From Verrucomicrobiales bacterium (GTDB lineage Bacteria; Verrucomicrobiota; Verrucomicrobiia; Verrucomicrobiales; Akkermansiaceae), in assembly GCA_002729295.1 (NCBI GenBank), contig PBTU01000061.1, positions 3,796 to 16,109 of the forward strand: DNA of 12,314 nt, written 5' to 3'. The notes under the pieces are model-generated. The model saw only the letters and a list, made by a program, of their open reading frames with translations. It did not search any database and was not told the DNA's origin. A program made the position numbers and the translations under genes. This document shows, one piece after another, positions 5,928 to 12,314 of this stretch (position 1 is its first letter; each line of letters starts with the position of its first letter).

Positions 5928-8699
5928 ATGGCTACCAAAACCAAGGCTGCAAAAAAGGCCGCCAAGAAAACCAAAAACGTTTATTACTTCGGAGCTGGAA
6001 AGTGCGACGGAGACGGCTCAATGAAAGCCCTCCTCGGGGGTAAAGGCGCTAACCTCGCCGAAATGAGCAGCATCGGCGTTCCCGTTCCTGCTGGCTTCAC
6101 CATCACCACTGAAGTCTGCACTCACTACTACGACAACGCGAAGAAGTATCCCAAGACTCTCGACGCAGAAGTTGAAAAGAACATCACCAAGGTTGAAAAA
6201 GCGATGGGCAAGAAGTTCGGTGACCTCAAAAACCCACTTCTTCTTTCCGTTCGTTCCGGTGCTCGTGAGTCGATGCCTGGAATGATGGACACCATCCTTA
6301 ACCTTGGCATCAACGACGAGGTTGTTGAAGCTCTCGCCAAGAAGACCGGCAATCCCAAGTTTGCCTGGGACTCCTACCGTCGTTTCCTCCAAATGTATGG
6401 AAGTGTTGTGATGGAAGTGGAAGCCGAAGCCGGTGAGCATCACGATCCTTACGAAGTCATTCTCGATAAAGCCAAGGCCAAGGCCAAGGTAAAGGACGAC
6501 TCCGGTTTGAAAGAGAAAGACCTCCGCGAAGTGGTTGCTGCTTTCAAAGCGCTCATCAAAAAGCGTTCCGGTAAGAACTTCCCCGAGGACCCACGCGAGC
6601 AGCTCAAAGGAGCTGTCAACGCCGTCTTCAACTCATGGCAGAACGATCGCGCGATCGTTTACCGCCAGAAGTATGGGATCCCCGCCGCTTGGGGGACCGC
6701 TGTTAACGTGCAGGCCATGGTCTTTGGTAACACCGGTAAGACCTCCGGAACTGGAGTGGCGTTCACCCGTGACCCGGCTACCGGCGAAAATGTATTCTAC
6801 GGTGAGTATCTCATCGATGCACAGGGTGAGGACGTTGTTGCTGGTGTTCGCACACCAAAGCCCATCGCCAAGATGGCCAAGGATCTTCCCAAGTCGCACA
6901 AAGAACTTCTCGTTATTCGTAAGAAACTTGAGAAGCACTTCCGTGACGTGCAGGACGTTGAGTTCACGATTGAAGAAGGCAAGCTCTGGATGCTGCAGAC
7001 CCGTAACGGTAAGCGTACTGGTTTCGCTGCCGTCAATATCGCTCTCGACATGGTGAAAGAGCGTCTTATCAAAAAAGAAGAGGCGATCCTTCGCATTCCT
7101 GCTGATGACCTCGGACACCTCCTTGCTCCAATTTTTGATGCCAAGGCTGAGAAGGCTGCCAAGAAAGTTGGTAGTGGTCTTCCAGCGGGTCCTGGAGCTG
7201 CTTCCGGTAAGATCTATTTCAACTGGGAAGACTCGGTCAAAGCTGCCGAAAAAGGAGAGAAAGTCATCCTTGTTCGTCAGGCCACCTCTCCGGAAGACCT
7301 TCGCGGCATGATCGCTGCTGACGGAATTCTCACCACTGAAGGTGGTGCTTCCTCACACGCCGCTCTCGTCGCCCGCCAGATGGGTAAGGTTTGCGTCTGC
7401 GGTGCCCACGGTATGACCATCGACTACAATAAGAAGACTCTCTCCGGAAACGGCGTGACTCTCAAGGAAGGCGACGAGCTTTCTCTGAATGGATTCGTTG
7501 GAAGCGTCTACAAGGGTAGCATTAAGTCCTCTCCTTCCCAAGTCATTCAAGGACTCATCGAGAACAAGGCAGCCGCCAAGCGTTCCGACACCTACAAGAA
7601 GTTCATGGAACTCATGAGCTGGACCGACAAGCTTCGTAAGCTTGGTGTCCGTACTAACTCCGACACACCGGAGCAGGTGCAGCAGGCCATCAAGTTCGGT
7701 GCTGAGGGCATCGGCCTCACTCGCGCCGAGCACATGTTCTTCGAAGGTAACCGCATCGACGCCGTTCGTGAGATGATTCTCGCTGACGACGACGCCGGTC
7801 GTGCCAAGGCACTCAAGAAGATCAAGGTCTTCATGAAGAAAGACTTCATTGGCATCTTCAAGTCACTTGAAGGACGCCCCGCGACCATTCGTCTGCTGGA
7901 CCCACCACTTCACGAGTTCATCGGCACCATGGATGCCGCTCAGAAGAAGGATCTCTCCAAGAAGATCGGCATGAGCGCTCCCGCCATCACCAAGCGTATC
8001 CACGCTCTTCACGAAGAGAACCCAATGCTGGGTCACCGTGGTTGCCGTCTTGGCATCAGCTACCCGGCTGTCACCGCAATGCAGGTTGAAGCCATCCTCG
8101 AAGCCGCTGCGGACGTTCAGAAGAAGGGCATCAAGGTTCTCCCTGAGATCATGGTCCCACTCGTGGCCTACGCCCGTGAGCTTGAACTCCAGAAGGACGT
8201 CATCGACACCACCGCCACTGAGGTTCGCAAGAAGCTTGGTCTCAAGAAGAGCGAGCTGAAGTACACCGTCGGAACCATGATCGAGATTCCTCGCGCTGCC
8301 ATCACCGCTGAAGAAGTGGCCAAGCATGCTGAGTTCTTCTCCTTTGGAACCAACGACCTCACTCAGACCGGACTTGGTCTCTCCCGTGATGACTCTTCCA
8401 GCTTCCTCCCAACCTACCAGGACGCGGAAGTTCTCAACAATAACCCGTTCGCCGGTCTGGACCAGGAAGGTGTGGGTAAACTTGTTGAAATGGGTGTCAA
8501 AGGTGGACGCACCACCAAAAAGAAACTCAAGATCGGTATCTGCGGCGAGCACGGCGGAGATCCTGATTCGGTGAAGTTCTTCCACCGCACCGGACTCAAC
8601 TATGTGTCTTGTTCACCATTCCGCATCCCCGTCGCCCGTCTTGCCCTCGCGCAAGCCGCCCTCGAGGAAAAAGGAATGGCTCGCGGTGAAGTGAGTTAA
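5928..8699 (+). CDS. ppdK: Pyruvate, phosphate dikinase
   Basis: A 923-residue enzyme that interconverts pyruvate + ATP + Pi and phosphoenolpyruvate + AMP + PPi in the cytoplasm, at the glycolysis/gluconeogenesis node. The N-terminal ATP-grasp part shows GGKGANLAEMSSIGVPVPAGFTIT (about 37-60) and SGARESMPGMMDTILNLG. The central phosphohistidine domain has EGGASSHAALVARQMG with His477 as the carrier. The C-terminal PEP/pyruvate barrel shows GLTRAEHMFF, LDPPLHEFIG, MLGHRGCRLGISYP, TVGTMIEIPRAA, FFSFGTNDLTQ and ICGEHGG with catalytic Cys872. LDPPLHEF, the SFGTNDLTQ form and the length favour PPDK over PEP synthase. Differences from the common motifs are GGASSHAA for GGMTSHAA and GLTRAEH for GLCRTEH. 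The first 16 residues are a Lys/Ala-rich extension (KTKAAKKAAKKTK). It is followed by its own terminator and appears monocistronic. No PPDK regulatory protein gene is nearby. Confidence 0.97.
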   Translation: MATKTKAAKKAAKKTKNVYYFGAGKCDGDGSMKALLGGKGANLAEMSSIGVPVPAGFTITTEVCTHYYDNAKKYPKTLDAEVEKNITKVEKAMGKKFGDLKNPLLLSVRSGARESMPGMMDTILNLGINDEVVEALAKKTGNPKFAWDSYRRFLQMYGSVVMEVEAEAGEHHDPYEVILDKAKAKAKVKDDSGLKEKDLREVVAAFKALIKKRSGKNFPEDPREQLKGAVNAVFNSWQNDRAIVYRQKYGIPAAWGTAVNVQAMVFGNTGKTSGTGVAFTRDPATGENVFYGEYLIDAQGEDVVAGVRTPKPIAKMAKDLPKSHKELLVIRKKLEKHFRDVQDVEFTIEEGKLWMLQTRNGKRTGFAAVNIALDMVKERLIKKEEAILRIPADDLGHLLAPIFDAKAEKAAKKVGSGLPAGPGAASGKIYFNWEDSVKAAEKGEKVILVRQATSPEDLRGMIAADGILTTEGGASSHAALVARQMGKVCVCGAHGMTIDYNKKTLSGNGVTLKEGDELSLNGFVGSVYKGSIKSSPSQVIQGLIENKAAAKRSDTYKKFMELMSWTDKLRKLGVRTNSDTPEQVQQAIKFGAEGIGLTRAEHMFFEGNRIDAVREMILADDDAGRAKALKKIKVFMKKDFIGIFKSLEGRPATIRLLDPPLHEFIGTMDAAQKKDLSKKIGMSAPAITKRIHALHEENPMLGHRGCRLGISYPAVTAMQVEAILEAAADVQKKGIKVLPEIMVPLVAYARELELQKDVIDTTATEVRKKLGLKKSELKYTVGTMIEIPRAAITAEEVAKHAEFFSFGTNDLTQTGLGLSRDDSSSFLPTYQDAEVLNNNPFAGLDQEGVGKLVEMGVKGGRTTKKKLKIGICGEHGGDPDSVKFFHRTGLNYVSCSPFRIPVARLALAQAALEEKGMARGEVS

Positions 8700-8722
8700 A
8701 CGCTGACCAACCAAAAAACTTC

Positions 8723-8757
8723 AAAGCCCCGTTCGCAAAAGCGAGTGGGGCTTTTTT
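8723..8757 (+). terminator. Intrinsic terminator of ppdK
   Basis: A long hairpin with AAAGCCCC/GGGGCTTT outer stem, two wobble pairs and TCGC/GCGA inner stem around an AAAA loop spans 8723-8754, followed by T residues to 8757. It starts 23 bases after the ppdK stop. The A run at its 5' side could let it act weakly on the opposite strand too. Confidence 0.95.
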
Positions 8758-8905
8758 ATGATCGTATCTCTTAATTCCTCCGCGCGCGTGTGGAGTCGCC
8801 TTAAGAACTGCGGGTGGCGTTGAAGTTTTCCGTGAAGCTGATGTCGGGCCGTCAGCGGGGATGCGATAGTTTGTGCAATGAGATGGTTGATATTCTGAGG
8901 AAAAT
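8758..8905 (+). other. Intergenic stretch upstream of the riboswitch
   Basis: No coding sequence is supported here; open frames on either strand lack family motifs. A promoter for the riboswitch transcript must lie in it. The best -10 candidate is TATTCT at 8891-8896, which would start transcription near 8903, just before the riboswitch P1 stem. No good -35 hexamer is found at the right distance. Confidence 0.3.
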
Positions 8906-9077
8906 TCTCTAGGACTCCGGTGTCCGGGGAAACCCGGGTGATTTTCGGGAAGCTCGTCGCACGGGCAGGAAATAGATGGGGAATCCGGTGAAGGTGCTTC
9001 GGCGCTGTAATACGGAACGGTCCCGCCACTGTGAGTCTGGTCGAGATGCCGGATAAGTCAGATCGCCAGCCTGAAGA
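8906..9077 (+). ncRNA. Cobalamin riboswitch
   Basis: The conserved core is clear. GGGGAATCCGGTG (8978-8990) matches the GGGAAnnnGGTG block. CGGAACGGTCCCGCCACTGTG (about 9012-9032) contains the CCCGCCACTGT B12 box. AAGTCAGATCGCCAGCCTG (9055-9073) is the conserved 3' segment. P1 can form between 8906-8913 and 9070-9077 with one mismatch. The element sits 54 bases before a TonB-dependent receptor, the usual place for repression of cobalamin uptake when adenosyl- or other cobalamin is bound. No T-run terminator is seen between the aptamer and the start codon, so control is more likely on translation initiation. A small extra hairpin capped by TTCG (8993-9006) sits between GGTG and CGGAAC, where common members are shorter. 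Confidence 0.95.
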
Positions 9078-9131
9078 TGATCATCAACACGACCTTGCGG
9101 AGTTCGGGGTCTTTGAAGAAACAATAATAGA

Positions 9132-10991
9132 ATGACAAAACACAGGGCCCAAACCGGGCTCGCACTTGTTGGTCTCCTCGGTGGTGCATCCGCCCAGGAG
9201 AAGGTTAAAGAATTGGAACCAGTGACCGTGCTTGCGAAGAAATTCGAAGCGGATCGCAAAGACACCGCTGCGGCGGTCGGAGTGGTGGGAGCGGCGGATT
9301 TGGTGAGAATGCAGCTGGATCGCACCCTTGATGCGCTCAACATCATTCCAGGCGTGCAAGGTCTCTCGACGGCCGGCTTGGTTGGAAATACCGGTGGAGC
9401 GATCTTCCGCGGGCTTCCAACTCCCTACACCCAGGTAGTGGTCGATGGTGTCCGTATTACCGATGCTACCAATGGCCTGGGGAATTTTCTCGCGGGAGGC
9501 CATGTCGGTGGTCTTTCGCAGCTTGAGATTCTGCGAGGCCCGCAGAGTGTTCTTTATGGAACGGGCGCTGCCGGTGGGGTGATCGGATACGAGACAGCAG
9601 TGGGGGATGGAGAGCCCACCTATCGGTTCTTCGGTGAGGGAGGTTCCTTTGATTCCTATCGTTCGACCTTCAGCTCGCAAGGGCAGTTGGGCATATTGCA
9701 ATACGGCATCGAGCTGGGTCGATTTGAAACCGAAAATGATACCTTCTCCACTCTACCGCGACACGACTACGAACAAGATCAAGCCTCGTTGGCTTTGCAA
9801 TGGCGGGCGAGGGGAGACGTGATGTTGAAATTCAGTTATCGCGGAAGTGAGAATCAACTGGGAACGACGTCGATTAGTCCGCCGTTTATCTCATACAGCG
9901 ATATCGAAACCAAGACTCACCTGGTGGCTTTTAATGCGGAATACAAGGTCAATCCAGATTGGCAGAGCAAGCTAACGCTGGGGTATTATGATGAATCCTA
10001 TCTTGGCAATTTCGATGGGAGTTTCGGCTCCAGTATTTTTGGCACGGACTTTGATCGGCTCACCGTGAATTGGAATCAGCAGATTCAGTTGAATGAACAA
10101 TTCGAACTTCTTACCGGTCTGGAATACTCCGATAGCAGTTTTAAGAACTCATCGGGCCGTCAAACGGATTACCACACTGGGGGTGTTTATCTGCACGGAA
10201 ACTGGAAGCCGATAGATGGTTTCTTGATTGAAGGTGGAGTGCGATACGATGAGCACAGTGAATTCGATGGTGATACGGCCTGGGATTTTGGTGGGGCTTA
10301 TGAATTAGGTGGTTCGGGGACTCGAGTTCGGACACGGGTTTCCCAAGCTTACCGGACTCCCTCGCGTCTGGATTCAGCTCGCTTTGGAGGTGCGTTTTCC
10401 ACTCAAATTGCCAATCCTGATCTCGAATCAGAAGAAATTCTTGGGTTTGAAATTGGGATTGATCATGACTTTGGAGATCATCAACTGGAGTTAGGATATT
10501 TTCAGCAAGAGCTGAAAAACGCCATCGCAACCCGCACCATTGCGGCGGGGTTTCCAAGCACGACCCAACGGAACAATCTCCCGGGAACCTCGCGGGTGAG
10601 TGGTGTCGAGTTGGCCTTGAGCGGTGAGCTGATTCGTGAGGAGTTGCGTTACCGGCTCGCTTGGACGGAACAAGGTAAGGAGGAGGTGATTGATGTGCCG
10701 GATCGCATGATTAGTTTGGATCTCAGCTACGGTGGCGGTGATTGGCTGGTGGGTGCCGGAGTGTCCCATGTGGCCGGGGCGAGTTATGGTGCGGATCCAC
10801 TCAACTTCATCCCGACCGATGATCGCACGGTAGCGCGTCTCTACGGTGAGTATCAAGTGAACGAATACCTGAAGTTACACGCCCGGGTGGAGAACTTGTT
10901 CGATGAGGATTATCTCATCTCGGACATTTTCGGCACGCAGTTGGAAGGAGCCGGTCGCGCGGTTTCCGTCGGCGCCACCATCGAGTGGTAG
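9132..10991 (+). CDS. btuB: TonB-dependent outer membrane receptor, probable cobalamin receptor (BtuB-like)
   Basis: A 619-residue outer membrane receptor, close to E. coli BtuB (614). The start ATG is the first possible after an in-frame stop at 9114-9116. Residues 1-21 are a signal peptide (cleavage near SA before QEK). A TonB-box-like EPVTVLA lies at 29-35. The plug domain spans about 45-155, with LDALNIIPGVQG (67-78), IFRGLPTPYTQVVVDGVRITD (91-111) and the plug signature LEILRGPQSVLYGTGAAGGVI (131-151). The rest alternates amphipathic strands of a beta barrel. VENLFDEDYL is the typical late barrel motif and the protein ends in an aromatic residue (GATIEW). Substrate assignment rests mainly on the cobalamin riboswitch in the leader; sequence alone would say only TonB-dependent receptor. 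No btuCDF or cobalamin salvage genes are in view. A terminator follows directly. Confidence 0.92.
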   Translation: MTKHRAQTGLALVGLLGGASAQEKVKELEPVTVLAKKFEADRKDTAAAVGVVGAADLVRMQLDRTLDALNIIPGVQGLSTAGLVGNTGGAIFRGLPTPYTQVVVDGVRITDATNGLGNFLAGGHVGGLSQLEILRGPQSVLYGTGAAGGVIGYETAVGDGEPTYRFFGEGGSFDSYRSTFSSQGQLGILQYGIELGRFETENDTFSTLPRHDYEQDQASLALQWRARGDVMLKFSYRGSENQLGTTSISPPFISYSDIETKTHLVAFNAEYKVNPDWQSKLTLGYYDESYLGNFDGSFGSSIFGTDFDRLTVNWNQQIQLNEQFELLTGLEYSDSSFKNSSGRQTDYHTGGVYLHGNWKPIDGFLIEGGVRYDEHSEFDGDTAWDFGGAYELGGSGTRVRTRVSQAYRTPSRLDSARFGGAFSTQIANPDLESEEILGFEIGIDHDFGDHQLELGYFQQELKNAIATRTIAAGFPSTTQRNNLPGTSRVSGVELALSGELIREELRYRLAWTEQGKEEVIDVPDRMISLDLSYGGGDWLVGAGVSHVAGASYGADPLNFIPTDDRTVARLYGEYQVNEYLKLHARVENLFDEDYLISDIFGTQLEGAGRAVSVGATIEW

Positions 10992-10997
10992 GAGTGT

Positions 10998-11031
10998 AAG
11001 GGGAGGTGTTGCGAAAACACCTTCCCTTTTT
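10998..11031 (+). terminator. Intrinsic terminator of the TonB-dependent receptor gene
   Basis: A 13-base-pair stem with one G-T wobble (10998-11010 with 11016-11028, loop GCGAA) is followed by five T residues (11027-11031). It starts 7 bases after the receptor stop. Its last T is the first base of the complement of the AI-2E stop codon. On the minus strand the T tract is only two bases, so it should act mainly for the plus strand. Confidence 0.93.
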
Positions 11032-12314
11032 CACCCCGCGGTCTCCGGTGTTTGGCGATCCCAGACGTAACGCCGGAAGAGAACTTTGACCGCTGCTGTC
11101 ATCGGGACTGCGAGGAGAGCTCCGAGAAATCCTCCGAGGATGAGCGACCAGAAGAGCATGGAGAAAATGACGGTCATGGGATGTAGCCCAACCGAATCTC
11201 CGACGATTTTCGGTGCCGTTACAAGCGAGTTGATTTGCTGCACGATAATAAAGATGGCGAGCACTCCTGTGACGTAACCCCATTGGGGCAGGCCAAAGGG
11301 TTCAGAGGCCCCGTGGAAGTAAGCGATGATACAGGCCGGGATCAGGCAGAGGATGTTTCCGATGTATGGGATGATGCCCAGGAAGGCCATGAAGACTCCG
11401 ATGAGTAATCCGTAAGGAAGTCCGAAGACGGTGAGCGCAATTCCGACGAGAATCCCGTCAATGAAAGCGACGAGGACTTGCCCGCGGAAGAATGAGATCA
11501 AGTAGCCATTGATTTCCCGAAGGGTTTTCACGACTTCGTCTTTAAAGTGAGATGCTCTTAATGGAACATAGTCGGTCCAACCATCTTTAATGCCCTCGCT
11601 CTCCTTGAGAAAGTAGTAGAGGTAGATGGGGATCATGGCGAAGCCAATAATGAGCCCGAAGAATCCTAGAATCTTTCCCGAGCTATTGGAAAGCCAACCG
11701 AGCGATTTTTCACCCAAATTGGAGAGCCATTGTCCCCCCTTGGTAACACCAAAGTTTTCCAAAGCGATCAACTCTTGGGCGTTTGTTTCGCCCGGGAGTT
11801 CGATTCTGTTGTTCCAGTTGGAATCGAAGAGCTCCGACAATTGAGGGGAGGGATTTTCCCCATTATCGTTGACAAATTTTCCCGTGTTGGCGTCGAGTTG
11901 CCACTTGGATTTTTTGGGGCCGGTGAGTGAACCTCCGTTCTGCAGACGCTTCTGGACCGCTTCGGGATCTTTTTGAAATGAGGTCTGCACGATCCAGCCA
12001 TAAAGACTATTTTCTTTCGACTCTTTCAAGGTGTCGACTTCCATCCAGCCCATGGAGCTTCCCGAATCTTTATTGAGGACGTTTTTGATTTGGCCGGAAA
12101 GTTTGATTCCGACGATCGAGAAAAGGAGCCCAAAGAATAGGACGAAGGTGGAAAAGACGATGACAATTCCTTTTATGCGGGAAAGGCCCTTGCCTTGAAG
12201 CCACTGCACTACCGGGTCGAGGAGGTAGGCCACGATTCCTGAAACCGCGAGAGGAATGAGAACCGGCTGGAGGTATCCAAGAACGGAACTGGTCAGCCAA
12301 ATGAGGCCGACGAG
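11031..12314 (-). CDS. AI-2E family transporter (5' end beyond window)
   Basis: The frame is open from the window edge at 12314 to a TGA at 11031-11033, giving at least 427 residues. An internal GTG at 12233 is not the real start, because the 27 codons before it encode the conserved first helix region (LGYLQPVLIPLAVSGIVAYLLDP). It is a polytopic inner membrane protein of the AI-2E/PerM family, which exports small molecules or, in some members, sodium. Landmarks are YLYYFLKE, FRGQVLVAFIDGILVGIALTVFGLPYGLLIGV, FLGIIPYIGNI and QQINSLVTAPKIVGDSVGLHPMTVIF, ending in a final helix and a short tail. The soluble segment between the second and third membrane regions (about residues 74-214 of the visible part) is about 140 residues, longer than usual for the family, and I recognise no domain in it. 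Substrate is unknown. It converges on the receptor gene. Confidence 0.93.
   Translation of the reverse strand, partial: LVGLIWLTSSVLGYLQPVLIPLAVSGIVAYLLDPVVQWLQGKGLSRIKGIVIVFSTFVLFFGLLFSIVGIKLSGQIKNVLNKDSGSSMGWMEVDTLKESKENSLYGWIVQTSFQKDPEAVQKRLQNGGSLTGPKKSKWQLDANTGKFVNDNGENPSPQLSELFDSNWNNRIELPGETNAQELIALENFGVTKGGQWLSNLGEKSLGWLSNSSGKILGFFGLIIGFAMIPIYLYYFLKESEGIKDGWTDYVPLRASHFKDEVVKTLREINGYLISFFRGQVLVAFIDGILVGIALTVFGLPYGLLIGVFMAFLGIIPYIGNILCLIPACIIAYFHGASEPFGLPQWGYVTGVLAIFIIVQQINSLVTAPKIVGDSVGLHPMTVIFSMLFWSLILGGFLGALLAVPMTAAVKVLFRRYVWDRQTPETAG

Noticed and set aside
7863..8585. Minus-strand frame of 240 codons inside ppdK
   Set aside because: A shadow of the strongly codon-biased ppdK gene; no start signal or domain of its own.
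8721..9029. Minus-strand frame over the ppdK terminator and riboswitch
   Set aside because: It crosses an intrinsic terminator and a structured RNA element; composition is not gene-like.
9084..9701. Minus-strand frame of 205 codons opposite the receptor N-terminal region and leader
   Set aside because: It covers the riboswitch expression platform and the receptor plug domain; no recognisable protein family.
1..12314. CRISPR array, tRNA, rRNA, insertion sequence, prophage or attachment site
   Set aside because: No regularly spaced repeats, cloverleaf-like sequences, transposase or integrase motifs, or flanking inverted or direct repeats were seen by eye on either strand.

Overview
The window most likely comes from the chromosome of a Verrucomicrobia-type bacterium (PVC superphylum, probably Verrucomicrobiales). 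This is inferred from protein family resemblance, not from a marker gene search. Supporting points are the exported alpha/alpha-toroid (prenyltransferase/squalene-oxidase repeat) protein, the YdjY-domain protein, the signal-anchored SAM methyltransferase with an 'MGHPAINWLERDNREAEE' type motif, a large pyruvate phosphate dikinase, and several genes without a clear Shine-Dalgarno sequence. No phage, IS, CRISPR, tRNA or rRNA signal was seen. It looks like an ordinary core-genome region with lineage-specific insertions.

Layout, left to right. (1) Bases 1-1444, minus strand: murI (glutamate racemase) overlaps by an ATGA the start of an N-terminally anchored methyltransferase gene that runs off the left edge. 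(2) Bases 1480-2065, minus: rplI (bL9) with its own promoter-like sequence and intrinsic terminator. (3) Bases 2116-4981, minus: a three-gene cassette, probably one operon, of an unrecognised membrane-anchored protein, a secreted YdjY-domain protein and a secreted toroid protein. The last two overlap by ATGA. (4) Bases 5023-5427, minus: rplS (bL19) with a strong terminator. (5) Bases 5555-5731, minus: a 30-residue probable lipoprotein gene with its own terminator. (6) Bases 5817-8757, plus: ppdK with a sigma70-like promoter and an intrinsic terminator. (7) Bases 8906-10991, plus: a cobalamin riboswitch followed by a BtuB-like TonB-dependent receptor. (8) Bases 11031-12314, minus: an AI-2E family membrane protein, cut off at its 5' end by the window edge, converging on the receptor gene.

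The genes serve translation (rplI, rplS), peptidoglycan precursor supply (murI makes D-glutamate), central carbon metabolism (ppdK interconverts pyruvate and PEP) and envelope functions. The envelope group is the cobalamin receptor, AI-2E exporter, lipoprotein, YdjY/toroid cassette and anchored methyltransferase. The B12 riboswitch predicts that the receptor is shut down when cobalamin is plentiful. The least explained items are the three-gene exported cassette between the two ribosomal protein genes, the methyltransferase with an export-like N terminus, the tiny Pro/Cys lipoprotein, and the enlarged extra-membrane region of the AI-2E protein. I found no convincing complete novel defence or mobile system.
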